Below, in pieces: positions 48,112-57,237 of a DNA stretch of 64,000 bases (position 1 is its first letter; each line of letters starts with the position of its first letter). Origin of the DNA: Cellulomonas sp. S1-8. Lineage in GTDB: Bacteria; Actinomycetota; Actinomycetes; Actinomycetales; Cellulomonadaceae. The notes under the pieces were generated by a model. It was given only the letters and a program-made list of their open reading frames with translations. It did no database searches and had not been told where the DNA came from. The DNA lies in NCBI RefSeq assembly GCF_026184235.1, contig NZ_CP110806.1, positions 124,001 to 188,000 on the forward strand. Direction: 5' to 3'. Made by a program: the position numbers and the translations under genes.

Positions 48112-48517
48112 AGCCTCGTTCGGTGAGCGCGACCTCCTCGCGGAATCTCTCCTGCGGGTCACCCTTCGCCGCCGGGAGCACCTCGACCCCCGCCATCCGG
48201 CACGCCTCGGCGAGCAGCTGGTCGTAGGCGAGCTGCGAGGCGATGATCCGCTCGGCGCGCGCGAACGTGCGGTCGTCACCCTCCAGGCGTTGCACGTGGG
48301 TCGCGACCGCCCCCAGGCGCTCCTGCACGCGCAGCGTGAGGAAGGGGTCGTACGGCTCGGCGTGCCGGCGGCGCAGGTGGTCGGCGACGACGTCGAGCCG
48401 CTCGGCCAGCGCGACCCGCCACCGCGGCGGCTCGTCCGGTGAGGGGAACATCGCCCAGACGGCGCAGAAGATCGCGGCGGGTGCCACCAGGGCGAGGAAG
48501 AGGAGAGCCCAGATCAT
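48101..48517 (-). CDS. Hypothetical membrane-anchored protein
   Basis: No family is recognised. The 138-aa product has one N-terminal hydrophobic helix (ALLFLALVAPAAIFCAVWAM) followed by a charged helical domain rich in Arg and Glu (PYDPFLTLRVQERLGAVATH, then RTFARAERIIASQLAYDQLL), with the bulk probably on the cytoplasmic side. ATG 48517 has GGAGGA seven bases upstream. It is convergent with sbcC and divergent from the DUF2993 gene. It could be a small scaffold or regulator at the membrane. Confidence 0.75.
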   Translation of the reverse strand: MIWALLFLALVAPAAIFCAVWAMFPSPDEPPRWRVALAERLDVVADHLRRRHAEPYDPFLTLRVQERLGAVATHVQRLEGDDRTFARAERIIASQLAYDQLLAEACRMAGVEVLPAAKGDPQERFREEVALTERGWTW

Positions 48518-48685
48518 CGCGCGTCCTCCGTTGGGCGTGGCACGAGCCTAGGCACTTGCTGTGACGTACGCCACAGGAATCACGTCCCCGGGCGGCGGCC
48601 GCGGCCGGTGCACCTGGGCGTCGCCCGGGTCCGCCGCCTACGGTGGGCACCGGACGCGGTGGTGACGACGACGGACAGGACACGC

Positions 48686-49369
48686 ATGGGTGCGAAAGGG
48701 CTGGTCACGGGCGTCGTCGCGCTCGGGCTCGTGGCGGTGGGGGCGTACGTCGCCGACGGGTACGCGCGCGGCAACGCCGAGGACCAGGCGGCGGCGGTCG
48801 TGACGCAGCAGCTGCAGGTCGACGGCACGCCGGACGTGCAGATCGCCGGGTTCCCGTTCCTCACCCAGCTGCTCGCCCGGTCCCTCGACGACGTGACGGC
48901 CACCGCGCCGGGTGTCGTGCTCGACGGCATCGCCGCGACGGACGTCACGGTCGACGCGCACGACGTCTCCCTGGACGCTCCCTACCGCGTCGGCTCGGTG
49001 CTGATCGAGGCGACCGTGGCGACCGCGTCCGTCCAGGAGATCGTGTCCGAGCGCACGTCGCTCGAGCTCGCGGTCGACGGCGACGTCCTGCGGGCCGCGG
49101 GCGACCTGTTCGGCATGCCGCTCACGGCCGGGCTCGTGCCGCGCGTCGAGGCGGGTCGGCTGCTGGTCGACGTCCAGGACGTCACCCTGGGGGCCGCGAC
49201 CCTGCGGCTCGAGCAGCTGCCGGGCGACGTCGCCGAGCAGCTCGTGGGGATCGAGGTGCCGCTCGAGGGTCTGCCCGCCGGGGTCGTCCTGGAACGGGCC
49301 GTCGTCGTGCCGGACGGGGTGCGGTTCACCGCCGCCGGCGCCGACGTCGTGCTGGAGCAGGCGCCGTGA
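48686..49369 (+). CDS. DUF2993 (LmeA-like) lipid-binding protein
   Basis: The 227-aa product has an N-terminal membrane anchor or signal (GLVTGVVALGLVAVGAYVADG). The DUF2993 domain has the family pattern of repeated beta strands: VQIAGFPFLTQLLARSLDDV near the start, then a V-D-A-HDVSLDAP stretch and PLEGLPAGVVLERAVVVPDG. The mycobacterial relative LmeA is a periplasmic phospholipid-binding protein needed for lipomannan maturation, so an envelope glycolipid role is likely. It is coupled by GTGA overlap to an M50-like membrane protease gene. Confidence 0.85.
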   Translation: MGAKGLVTGVVALGLVAVGAYVADGYARGNAEDQAAAVVTQQLQVDGTPDVQIAGFPFLTQLLARSLDDVTATAPGVVLDGIAATDVTVDAHDVSLDAPYRVGSVLIEATVATASVQEIVSERTSLELAVDGDVLRAAGDLFGMPLTAGLVPRVEAGRLLVDVQDVTLGAATLRLEQLPGDVAEQLVGIEVPLEGLPAGVVLERAVVVPDGVRFTAAGADVVLEQAP

Positions 49370-50160
49370 GCGCGGCCGGCATGACGGGCCTCGCGGCGCT
49401 GGTCGCGACGAGCGCGGCACCGGGGACGTCGGGCGGTGTCGCGGGGCTGTGGGAGCAGGTCACCACCCCGCAGCCTGCGCCGGAGCGCGTCACCGTCCTC
49501 GTCGTGGGGGTCGTGGTGCTCGTCGCCCTGACCGTGCCCGGCGTGTGGCACCTGCTGCGGCACGGTCTGACGATCGTCCACGAGGCCGCTCACGCCGCGG
49601 TCGCGGTGCTGGTCGGGCGTCGCCTGTCGGGCATCCGCGTGCACTCCGACACGTCCGGGCTGACCGTCTCGCGGGGGAAGCCGCGCGGGCCGGGCATGGT
49701 CGCCACCGTCGCCGCGGGCTACCCGGGGCCCGCGGTGCTGGGCCTGGCGGCCGCGTGGCTGCTGTCCCGCGGCTACGCGCTCGGCGTGCTGTGGCTCCTG
49801 CTGCTCCTCCTCGCGCTCGTGCTGTTGCAGATCCGCAACTGGTACGGGCTGTGGGCGGTGCTCGTCAGCGGCGCGGTCCTGGTCGCCGTGACGGTGTGGG
49901 CACCGACGCAGGTGCAGACCGTGGTCGCCGCCGGGCTCACGTGGTTCTTCCTGCTGGGGGCGCCGCGCGCGGTGCTCGAGATGCAGACCCAGCGGCGGCG
50001 GGTGCGGCGGCGCGGCATGCGCGACGAGTCCGACGCGGGACTCCTGGCTGGTCTGACGCACGTGCCCGCCGTCGTGTGGGTCGGGGTGTTCCTGCTCGTC
50101 TGCGGTGCGCTCCTCGTGCTCGGCGGGGCGTGGCTGCTGGCGGCGTGGCCGTCGGTCTGA
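49366..50160 (+). CDS. M50-like membrane metalloprotease
   Basis: The 264-aa product has about six membrane helices, with HEAAH (zinc-binding HEXXH) at residues 72-76 inside a helix and VAAGYPGPAVLGLAAAWL after it. These are marks of the M50B/SpoIVFB-like intramembrane peptidases, although the third ligand (usually NXXPXXXLDG) is not clear, so activity is not certain. GTG 49366 overlaps the DUF2993 stop. The substrate is unknown; coupling to an envelope lipid-binding protein hints at an envelope role. Confidence 0.78.
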   Translation: MSAAGMTGLAALVATSAAPGTSGGVAGLWEQVTTPQPAPERVTVLVVGVVVLVALTVPGVWHLLRHGLTIVHEAAHAAVAVLVGRRLSGIRVHSDTSGLTVSRGKPRGPGMVATVAAGYPGPAVLGLAAAWLLSRGYALGVLWLLLLLLALVLLQIRNWYGLWAVLVSGAVLVAVTVWAPTQVQTVVAAGLTWFFLLGAPRAVLEMQTQRRRVRRRGMRDESDAGLLAGLTHVPAVVWVGVFLLVCGALLVLGGAWLLAAWPSV

Positions 50161-50256
50161 ATCACCCGCCCGCCTTGTGGTGGTGTGCCCCGATGTGGGC
50201 CGTCATGACCGCAGAATTCGAGGCTCGCACGAGTCGGACAAGCGTCCAGCCTCTGC

Positions 50257-50262
50257 GATAGT
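50257..50262 (+). promoter_or_regulatory. Leaderless -10 box GATAGT for the IclR gene
   Basis: GATAGT is followed by 6 bases and GTG 50269, which makes that codon, rather than the GTG at 50266, the likely start. Confidence 0.42.
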
Positions 50263-50268
50263 GAAGTG

Positions 50269-51123
50269 GTGCCCACTCCTCCCGACGCCGAGCCGCGTTC
50301 GGGGCGCAACGAGTCCCTGTCACTGCGACGCGCCCTCGCCCTGCTCGACGTGTGCGCTCAGGACTCCGACCCCAGTGGCCTGACCGCCGCCGAGATCGGC
50401 CGACGCCTCGGCGTCCACAAGTCCACGGTCCTGCGGCTGGCGACCCCCCTGCTGGAGTCCGAGCTGCTGCGCCGTGACGACACGAGCGGCCGGTTCCGCC
50501 TCGGTGCCGGCGCGCTGCGCCTGGGCCACGCGTACCTCGCCGGCCTCGACATCGAGTCCGCCGCCGCGGCCTCCCTGGACGACCTCGCCCGCACCAGCGG
50601 CTGCGTGTCGCTGCTCGCGGTGCCGGACGGGCTCCATGCCCGGCTCGTCGGTCACCGCGTCGCCTCCGGTCTCGGCCGCATGCCCGGGCGGCTGCCCGCG
50701 AACGTGCCGCTGCACTGCACCGCGACGGGCAAGGCGATCCTGTCGGTCGCGGGCCAGTCCGTCGTCGAGCGCACCGTCGCCGGCGGCCTGCGCCCCGCGA
50801 CGTCGCGCTCCATCACCGACGCCGGTGAGCTGCGGGCCGAGCTGGTCCGCACCCGGCGCCGTGGCTTCGCCGTCGACGACCGCGAGTTCGACCCCGACGT
50901 GCGCGCGGTCGCCGCGCCCGTGCTCGACCACACCGGCGGCGTGGTCGGTGCGCTGGCCATCGTCGGGCCTGCCGCGCGCATGCCCACCGCCGCGGTGCAG
51001 GAGCACGCGCGCGCCGTCGTCCTGGCCGCGCGCGCCGTGACGCGTCGCCTCGGCGGTGCCGGTGCCGGGCACGCGTGGGCCGACGCGGCGAGCGGCGCGA
51101 CGCGGGAGCAGCGCGGCGCCTGA
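50269..51123 (+). CDS. IclR-family transcriptional regulator
   Basis: The 284-aa product has an N-terminal winged helix-turn-helix (about 15-85: SLRRALALLDVCAQ, TAAEIGRRLGVHKSTVLRLA) and a C-terminal IclR effector domain (LPLHCTATGKAILS, then RRRGFAVDDREFDPDVRAVAAPV). The conserved HCTATGKA and GVRAVAAPV-like blocks are diagnostic. No catabolic operon adjoins it, so neither effector nor target can be guessed. Transcription looks leaderless from GATAGT. Confidence 0.9.
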   Translation: MPTPPDAEPRSGRNESLSLRRALALLDVCAQDSDPSGLTAAEIGRRLGVHKSTVLRLATPLLESELLRRDDTSGRFRLGAGALRLGHAYLAGLDIESAAAASLDDLARTSGCVSLLAVPDGLHARLVGHRVASGLGRMPGRLPANVPLHCTATGKAILSVAGQSVVERTVAGGLRPATSRSITDAGELRAELVRTRRRGFAVDDREFDPDVRAVAAPVLDHTGGVVGALAIVGPAARMPTAAVQEHARAVVLAARAVTRRLGGAGAGHAWADAASGATREQRGA

Positions 51124-51189
51124 CGTCGGCGCGGCGCCCGTCGTCGGGACCCTGCGCTCACCGTCGTCGTGCTCGGCGCTGCCGCGCCC

Positions 51190-51915
51190 TCACCGAGCCA
51201 CGACGCACCGGTCGATCTCGCGCGTCAGCGCGTCGTGCTCGGCCTGGGTGACCCACAGGCCGTAGGCGGCCTTGACCATGCTCTGCCGCAGCGCGTACGC
51301 GCACCGGTAGCCCCGGTTGGGCGGGAGCCACGTGGCCGCGTCGCTCGCGCCCTTGCTCTGGTTGGTGGGCCCGTGGACGGCGAGCAGGTTCGCGGGGTCG
51401 TTCGCGAAGGCGGTGCGCTGCTCGTCGGTCCAGCCCTGCGCGCCCTTCTGCCAGGCGTCGGACAGTGCGATCACGTGGTCGATCTGCACCTCGGACGACC
51501 GCTCGCCGCGCTCGAAGTCGATCGACCGGGCCGTGTACGGGTCGTCCAGGGTGCCGGTCAGCACCACGCAGTCGTGCGTGCCGGGCTTCAGGGTGATGTC
51601 GAGGAGGTCGCGGCGCAGCATGTCGTTGCGGGTGTCGCAGCCGTTGCGGTCGACGTCGGCCCACGCCTGGCCGAACTCGTCGCGGTCGTAGCCGGTCCGC
51701 GGCGCCCGTCCCTTGACGACGAGCGCGTCGAGCGCCGTCCGCCCCGCCGCGAGGTCCTGCGCGGTGACGGGGTACTGGGCCGTCGTGCGGGCGTCCAGCC
51801 AGACGGGCGCACCGAGCCCGACCGCCAGCGCGGCCACGAGCAGGACCGCCCAGGACCGCGGGTTGCGCCCGCTGCGGCGCGCGGCCTGGCGCAGGATGTC
51901 GTCCGTCGAGGTCAC
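51190..51915 (-). CDS. Membrane-anchored HNH endonuclease family protein (DUF1524)
   Basis: The 241-aa product has an N-terminal membrane helix (WAVLLVAALAVGLGAPVWL), then a DUF1524-type HNH region. The region shows CDTRNDMLRRDL, VQIDHVIALSDAWQKGAQGW with the catalytic DH, and NLLAVHGPTNQSKGASDA with the final Asn/Lys. Such secreted or outward-facing nucleases are common in actinobacteria and probably degrade extracellular DNA; the substrate is not proven. GTG 51915 is preceded by CAGGGT-N7, fitting a leaderless promoter. It is convergent with the IclR gene. Confidence 0.85.
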   Translation of the reverse strand: MTSTDDILRQAARRSGRNPRSWAVLLVAALAVGLGAPVWLDARTTAQYPVTAQDLAAGRTALDALVVKGRAPRTGYDRDEFGQAWADVDRNGCDTRNDMLRRDLLDITLKPGTHDCVVLTGTLDDPYTARSIDFERGERSSEVQIDHVIALSDAWQKGAQGWTDEQRTAFANDPANLLAVHGPTNQSKGASDAATWLPPNRGYRCAYALRQSMVKAAYGLWVTQAEHDALTREIDRCVVAR

Positions 51916-52036
51916 GGGGAGCACCCTGCCGCACAGGGGGGACAAACCGGGGCACCACACGCCCGGACGGTGACGGCCGCCTGCGCCGACGGGGCTGTGG
52001 TCGGCTCACCGCGCCGGCTGTCGCGCCGACCCCCCG

Positions 52037-52504
52037 TCAGTCGCGCGGCTCGGCCGGACGCGCCTCGTGACCCGGCCGGCCGTGGGTGCGCTCGCGCTCC
52101 TTGAGCTGCGCCTCGTACACGTGCCGCCGCCCGGCGGTCAGCTCGTCGCGCACCTGCTGCTCGGCCTGCGCGAACGCCCGGTGGTACCCGTCGTCGAACT
52201 CCTCGATCATCTGGAACGTCCAGCGTCCCGGCAGCACGTTGCGCCCGACCACCTCGGCGCGGACCCGGTCGGCCAGCTCGCCGTGCCCGGCGGCCTCGAG
52301 GTCGTCCAGGGCCTCCTGCAGCTCGAGGTCGGCCCGGCCGATCAGCCGGTGGAACGCGTAGAGCATCCCGCGCGCGTGCTCGACGACCTCGAACGCCGCC
52401 GTCACCCCGCCGACCGCCGCCACCGTCGCGTCGTCCACGCCCGCGGGTGGGACGTGCCGGTCGTCGGGTCCGTCGTCGGCTGCGCGTCCCGCGGTGTCGT
52501 CCAT
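52037..52504 (-). CDS. Hypothetical helical protein (155 aa)
   Basis: I recognise no family. The product is mostly helical and charged. It has AFEVVEHARGMLYAFHRLIG, a paired-acid helix DLELQEALDDLEAAGHGELA, then GRWTFQMIEEFDDGYHRAFA, and no membrane span or cysteines. The coding pattern is typical of the genome. ATG 52504 is preceded by CATGGT-N6. It is divergent from the permease gene. It may be a small cytoplasmic regulator; nothing more can be said from sequence. Confidence 0.75.
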   Translation of the reverse strand: MDDTAGRAADDGPDDRHVPPAGVDDATVAAVGGVTAAFEVVEHARGMLYAFHRLIGRADLELQEALDDLEAAGHGELADRVRAEVVGRNVLPGRWTFQMIEEFDDGYHRAFAQAEQQVRDELTAGRRHVYEAQLKERERTHGRPGHEARPAEPRD

Positions 52505-52510
52505 CCACCC

Positions 52511-52516
52511 ACCATG
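52511..52516 (-). promoter_or_regulatory. Leaderless -10 box CATGGT
   Basis: On the minus strand CATGGT lies exactly 6 bases before ATG 52504. Confidence 0.38.
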
Positions 52517-52654
52517 CCGAGCGGTGAGGGGACGCGCACGCCGGGCGGCGCCGCACGCACGGGGCCCGCACCAGGACGAACGTCCGGTGGCCGGCCGGGG
52601 TGGCGCACGCCATGCTCTCGGGGTCGGCCGACGGGGCCAGCGAGGGGGAGGACG

Positions 52655-54208
52655 ATGACGGCAGCGGACGCACGGCGGCCCACGCGGGCACCGCGCAGCA
52701 TCATGCGACGCCGGTCGGTCGAGGACTCCCTCGCCGTCGTCGACGACCCGGAGCGGCAGCTGCGGCGCACGCTCGGTGCGTGGGACCTCGCGGTGATGGG
52801 TGTCGCGGTCGCGGTCGGCGCCGGCATCTTCTCGGTCGGGGCCACGGCGGCGGCGGACCACGCGGGCCCGGCGGTGATCGTCTCGTTCGTCGTCGCCGCG
52901 TTCGTGTGCGCGCTGGCGATCATGTGCTACGCCGAGTTCGCGTCGACGATGCCCGTGGCGGGCTCGGCGTACACGTACTCCTACACGACGATGGGCGAGT
53001 TCGTCGCGTGGATCATCGGGTGGGACCTCATCCTCGAGATGCTCCTGGCCTCGGCCGTGATCGCGAAGTTCTGGGGCGTGTACCTGTCGGACGCGTTCGC
53101 GCTGTTCGGGTTCGACGTGCCGGCGACGGTCGCGGTCGGTGGTGCCGACGTCGCGTGGGGGCCGGTCCTCGTCGTCGCGGTGTTCACCGCGCTGCTCGCC
53201 GTCGGCACGCGCCTGAGCTCACGGGTGAACAGCGTGTTCACCCTCCTCAAGGTCGGCATCACGGTCTTCGTCATCGTGGCCGGGTTCTTCTACGTCAAGG
53301 CCGAGAACTGGACGCCGTTCGTCCCGCCGTCGCAGCCCGCCCCCGAGGGGACCAGCGCGCTGCACCAGCCGCTGACCGGGTTCCTGCTCGGGTTCGACCC
53401 CAGCATGTACGGCGTCATGGGGATCCTGTCCGGCGCGGCGCTCGTGTTCTTCGCGTTCATCGGCTTCGACGTCGTCGCGACGACGGCCGAGGAGACCAAG
53501 GAGCCGCAGCGGGCGGTGCCGCGCGGCATCCTCGGTGGCCTGGCGCTCGTCACCGTCCTGTACATCCTGGTGACCGTGGTCGTCACGGGCATGGTCAGCT
53601 ACACCGAGCTCGCCGCGTCGGACTCCCCGTCCCTGACGACCGCGTTCGTCCTCGTCGGCGCGGACTGGGCCGGGCGGGTCATCTCCGTGGGCATCCTCGT
53701 CGGCCTGACGAGCGTGCTGATGGTGCTGCTGCTGGGCCTGACGCGTGTGGTGTTCGCCATGAGCCGCGACGGGCTGCTGCCGCGCGGGATGTCCCGCACG
53801 TCGCCGCGGTTCGGCACGCCTCTGTGGCTCCAGGTGGGCACCGGCGTCGTCGTCGCCCTCATCGCCGGGCTGTCGGAGGTCGAGCTGCTGGAGGAGATGA
53901 TCAACATCGGGACGCTGTCCGCGTTCGTGCTGGTCAGCTTCGGCGTCCCCCTGCTGCGCCGGTCGCGGCCGGACCTCGCGCGCGGGTTCCGGGTGCCGTT
54001 CTCGCCCGTGCTGCCGATCGTCTCCGGGGTGGCGTGCATCTGGCTGATGCTCAACCTCACGACCCTGACGTGGCTGCGGTTCCTCGCGTGGGTCGTCGTC
54101 GGGTCCGCCGTGTACTTCGGGTACTCCTACCGGCACTCCCTGCTGGGCCGCGGGGCCATGACGACGGCCTCGGCCCCTGCGCCCGCCCCGGAGCCGGACG
54201 GGCCGTGA
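52655..54208 (+). CDS. APC-family amino acid permease (cationic amino acid transporter type)
   Basis: The 517-aa product has about 12 membrane helices. The first helix contains GVAVAVGAGIFSVGA, the substrate-binding G-GIF motif of APC transporters. YAEFASTMPVAGSAYTYSY and FFAFIGFDVVATTAEETKEP are typical of the CAT/YfnA branch. The N-terminal 40 residues and the C-terminal Ala/Pro tail are cytoplasmic. It probably imports or exchanges amino acids by proton or substrate coupling. ATG 52655 follows GGGGGAGGA. It stands alone. Confidence 0.9.
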   Translation: MTAADARRPTRAPRSIMRRRSVEDSLAVVDDPERQLRRTLGAWDLAVMGVAVAVGAGIFSVGATAAADHAGPAVIVSFVVAAFVCALAIMCYAEFASTMPVAGSAYTYSYTTMGEFVAWIIGWDLILEMLLASAVIAKFWGVYLSDAFALFGFDVPATVAVGGADVAWGPVLVVAVFTALLAVGTRLSSRVNSVFTLLKVGITVFVIVAGFFYVKAENWTPFVPPSQPAPEGTSALHQPLTGFLLGFDPSMYGVMGILSGAALVFFAFIGFDVVATTAEETKEPQRAVPRGILGGLALVTVLYILVTVVVTGMVSYTELAASDSPSLTTAFVLVGADWAGRVISVGILVGLTSVLMVLLLGLTRVVFAMSRDGLLPRGMSRTSPRFGTPLWLQVGTGVVVALIAGLSEVELLEEMINIGTLSAFVLVSFGVPLLRRSRPDLARGFRVPFSPVLPIVSGVACIWLMLNLTTLTWLRFLAWVVVGSAVYFGYSYRHSLLGRGAMTTASAPAPAPEPDGP

Positions 54209-54424
54209 CCGCCGGGGACCACCCCGCGGACGCGCCGCGCGGGAGGCCCGCGCCGGCCTGAGACGTCGACGCGGGGTCGGTTCGATGCCCCGTCGGAGGC
54301 ACCGGGCCGACCACATGCCCGGTTCGCCCGGTTGCGCGTCCACAGGGGGTCCCGGGGCCCGCCCGGGGGTGGACGGCCTGCGGCATACTGACCGCGCACC
54401 CCCCCACCGAAGGGACCCCCGTCC

Positions 54425-54892
54425 GTGATCGTCTTCCTCGTCATCGGGGGCATCGGCCTCGTCCTGCTGCTCGCGTCGCTGGTCTTCGGCGACGTCTTCG
54501 AGTCGTTCGACATCGGGGAGGGCGGGTTCTCCGGCATCGCCGCCGGCGTGGGCGCCGTCGTGTTCGGGGCGAGCGGTGTCATCGCGCTCTCCGCGGACCT
54601 GGCGGACGTGTGGGCGTACGTCATCGGGATCGGCTTCGCGGTGCTCGCCGCCGCGGTCTCGCAGCTCACCATCAAGCGGCTGTCCGACACCGAGGACGGG
54701 CCGCCGCCGCCGCTCGACGGCGCCTTCGGCCTGACGACCGCGACCACCGGCCCGTCGGGCGGCGAGGTCCGTCTCGAGGGCGTGCGTGACCTGGAGGCGC
54801 GCCTCGCGTGGTCCGACGAGGAGATCGCCGCCGGGACCCGCGTCGTCGTCGTCGGCGTCTCGGGATCCCGCGTGCACGTGCGACCCGTGTGA
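54425..54892 (+). CDS. NfeD-like membrane protein partner of flotillin
   Basis: The 155-aa product has three or so N-terminal membrane helices (VFLVIGGIGLVLLLASLVFG, then GVGAVVFGASGVIALSA and YVIGIGFAVLAAAVSQL). A small C-terminal beta domain (AFGLTTATTGPSGGEVRLEG, then GTRVVVVGVSGSRVHVRPV) has the OB-like fold of NfeD proteins. Genes of this type form two-gene operons with flotillins, exactly as here, and are thought to organise membrane domains. GTG 54425 has GAAGGGA about ten bases upstream; a CATACT box near 54384 may be the promoter. Confidence 0.82.
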   Translation: MIVFLVIGGIGLVLLLASLVFGDVFESFDIGEGGFSGIAAGVGAVVFGASGVIALSADLADVWAYVIGIGFAVLAAAVSQLTIKRLSDTEDGPPPPLDGAFGLTTATTGPSGGEVRLEGVRDLEARLAWSDEEIAAGTRVVVVGVSGSRVHVRPV

Positions 54893-55013
54893 CCCGCGCC
54901 ACCGTCCCGTCCCACCCGCAGCACCCGCACCACGCGTCGACCTGAGCCGCACCGCGGCCCCAGCACCACCCAGGCAGCAACGACAGGAAGGGGCCCGGCC
55001 CGGCCGGGACACC

Positions 55014-56486
55014 ATGTTCGACGGATTCCTCCAGGACGGCGCCACCGTCCTCGCCGTCGGTGCGCTGATCATCGCGTTCATCGCGGTCATCGCACTGATC
55101 ACCAAGCGCATCCGGCGCGTCCCGCCCAACGAGGCGCTCATCATCGTCGGGCGTGGGGCAGGCAAGAACGCCGCTGTCGACGGTGGCCAGCGCGTCGTCG
55201 TCGGCGGACGGGTGTTCGTGTGGCCCGTGCTGCAGCAGGGCTTCCCGATCTCGCTCGAGCAGCGTCAGATCGGCATCACCGTCGAGGGCGTCGACAAGAA
55301 CCGCATCAAGCTCGCCATCAAGGCGTCCATCAACTTCAAGGTCCGCGGCGACGAGGAGGGCGTGCGGCGTGCCGCCCAGCGCTTCCTCTCGCAGCAGGCG
55401 ACGCTGAACGACGTCATCAAGGAGTCCCTCGAGGGCTCGCTGCGCGCCATCATCGGCGACATGACGATCGAGCAGATCATCAGCGACCGCAAGTCGCTGC
55501 AGGACGCCGTCGTCAGCTCCACCAAGTCCGACCTCGCCGAGCAGGGCCTGCAGGTCGACCTGCTCAACATCTCCGACATCTCGACGCCCGGGTCGGACTA
55601 CCTGAGCAACCTCGGCCGTGCCGAGGCGGCGCGCGCCCGGCAGGTCGCCGAGGTCAAGGAGGCCGAGGCGCAGCAGGTCTCCGAGTTCGCCAAGATCCAG
55701 GCGATGGAGTCGATCGCGGAGCGGCAGCGCGACCTCGCCCTGAAGCAGGCCGGGATCAAGGCGGAGACCGACCGCGCCAACGCCGAGGCGAACGCCTCCG
55801 GTCAGCTGGCCCGCGCCGAGCAGGACAAGCTGGTCGCCCTGCAGGAGCGCGACGCGCTGGCCGAGAAGGCGAAGGTCACCGAGGAGCAGCTCGACATCGA
55901 CATCCGCAAGCCGGCCGAGGCGTCCGCGTACGCCGCGGTGCAGCACGCCAACGCCGAGCGCGACGCCGCCAACGCCGCCGCCGAGGCCGACGCGTACCGC
56001 CGCATGAAGGTCGCCGAGGCCAACAAGATCGCCACGGTGCAGGACGCCGAGGCGGCCGCCGAGGCGACGATCCGCGCGGGCAACGCCGAGCGTGACCGTC
56101 AGCTCGCCGAGGCGAGCGCCGTGGAGGCGCTCGGTGCCGCCCGCGCGTCCGCGATCCGGGCCGAGGGTCTCGCGCAGGCCGACGCGACCCGCGCCCAGGC
56201 GGACGCGCTGCGCGAGCAGGGCGACGCCGTCCTCGCGCAGCAGGTCATCGCGCTGCTGCCGGAGATCGTCCGCGCGGCGGCCGAGCCCATCGGCAACATC
56301 GACCAGCTCACGGTCGTCTCGACCGACGGCGCGTCGGCCCTGACCAAGACGGTCGGCAAGGTGCTGGGCGAGGGCCAGGAGGTCATCAAGTCCCTCACGG
56401 GCCTCGACCTCAACACCCTCGTCGCGAACATCGGCTCCCAGGTCGCCGGCGGCACCGGCGGGTCCACGAAGCACCACGGCGGCTGA
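55014..56486 (+). CDS. Flotillin / SPFH-domain protein
   Basis: The 490-aa product has one N-terminal membrane anchor (ATVLAVGALIIAFIAVIALI) and a SPFH domain to about residue 200 (NEALIIVGRG, NFKVRGDEEGVRRAAQRFL, LEGSLRAIIGDMTIEQI, GLQVDLLNISDIS). A long Ala/Glu/Arg/Gln coiled coil (about 200-420) and a short C-terminal region with LLPEIVRAAAEPIGNIDQL follow. This is the full flotillin plan; such proteins scaffold lipid domains in the membrane. It lies 121 bases after the NfeD-like partner and is followed by a strong hairpin. Confidence 0.93.
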   Translation: MFDGFLQDGATVLAVGALIIAFIAVIALITKRIRRVPPNEALIIVGRGAGKNAAVDGGQRVVVGGRVFVWPVLQQGFPISLEQRQIGITVEGVDKNRIKLAIKASINFKVRGDEEGVRRAAQRFLSQQATLNDVIKESLEGSLRAIIGDMTIEQIISDRKSLQDAVVSSTKSDLAEQGLQVDLLNISDISTPGSDYLSNLGRAEAARARQVAEVKEAEAQQVSEFAKIQAMESIAERQRDLALKQAGIKAETDRANAEANASGQLARAEQDKLVALQERDALAEKAKVTEEQLDIDIRKPAEASAYAAVQHANAERDAANAAAEADAYRRMKVAEANKIATVQDAEAAAEATIRAGNAERDRQLAEASAVEALGAARASAIRAEGLAQADATRAQADALREQGDAVLAQQVIALLPEIVRAAAEPIGNIDQLTVVSTDGASALTKTVGKVLGEGQEVIKSLTGLDLNTLVANIGSQVAGGTGGSTKHHGG

Positions 56487-56498
56487 CGGACCGGGGCC

Positions 56499-56534
56499 GG
56501 ATCGCCCTCTCACCAGGTGGTGGGAGGGCGATCC
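56499..56534 (+). terminator. Family A hairpin terminator after the flotillin gene
   Basis: GGATCGCCCTCTCACCA (56499-56515) pairs with 56518-56534 across a 2-base loop with a single mismatch. It starts 13 bases after the flotillin stop. Confidence 0.72.
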
Positions 56535-56588
56535 AGCCCCGCCCTGGGCGGCAAGCGATGAGCCGGCAGGTGAGACGGGCCCGCGGCG

Positions 56589-56649
56589 AGACCGGCCTGA
56601 GTCAGCCTCTGGGGCTGGATGGACGACTCAGGCCGGTCTGGTCGAGGCG
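56589..56649. repeat. 14-bp inverted repeat between convergent genes
   Basis: AGACCGGCCTGAGT (56589-56602) pairs perfectly with 56636-56649. It could serve as a terminator for the minus-strand DUF385 gene ending at 56715, or as a recombination or binding site. Confidence 0.55.
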
Positions 56650-56714
56650 GCGTCTCAGGGAGCGGACCGAGGGCCGCGCGTCGACGGCGCGCTGCCGCCG
56701 CGCGATCCAGCCCG

Positions 56715-57152
56715 TCAGTCGGCGGGTGTGAGGACCAGCACCGGGATCTGGCGGTCGGTGCGCCGGGCGTACGCGTCGTAGTCGGGCCACGTCTCGGCGG
56801 CCCGCGCCCACCAGGTCTCACGCTCCGCGCCGGTGACCTCGCGTGCGACGTAGTCCTTGCGGGTCGGGCCGTCCTGCAGCTCGACCAGCGGGTGCGCAAC
56901 CATGTTGCCGTACCAGACGGGGTGCGTCGGGGCCCCACCGAGCGACGCGACGACCGCGTACTCACCCTCGTGCTCGACGCGCATCAGCGCGGTCTTGCGG
57001 ATCTTGCCGCTCTTGACCCCCAGGGTCCACAGCACGATCACGGGTCTGCCGTTCAGCGTCGTGCCCTTGGTCCCGCCGGAGCTCTCGTAGAGCTCGGCCT
57101 GCTTGCGGGCGTGGGCGGACGTGCTGGGCGCGTACTCACCGACGAGAGGCAT
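56715..57152 (-). CDS. DUF385 / deazaflavin-dependent (F420) nitroreductase family protein
   Basis: The 145-aa product belongs to the Ddn-like split-barrel family that uses coenzyme F420 to reduce diverse substrates. [46 protein letters not shown] and [12 protein letters not shown] are the conserved blocks; G-A-P-T-HP-WY-N forms the cofactor site. The natural substrate is unknown. The start ATG 57152 matches the family N-terminus; an ATG at about 57185 would add 11 residues. Confidence 0.88.
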   Translation of the reverse strand: MPLVGEYAPSTSAHARKQAELYESSGGTKGTTLNGRPVIVLWTLGVKSGKIRKTALMRVEHEGEYAVVASLGGAPTHPVWYGNMVAHPLVELQDGPTRKDYVAREVTGAERETWWARAAETWPDYDAYARRTDRQIPVLVLTPAD

Positions 57153-57237
57153 ACCCGTGCCAACGTCGTCGACGGCCGACGCCATTCCCCGCCGCCCCCC
57201 GGCACAGCCGGCGTCCACCCCGCAGGTCCTCGCCGCG

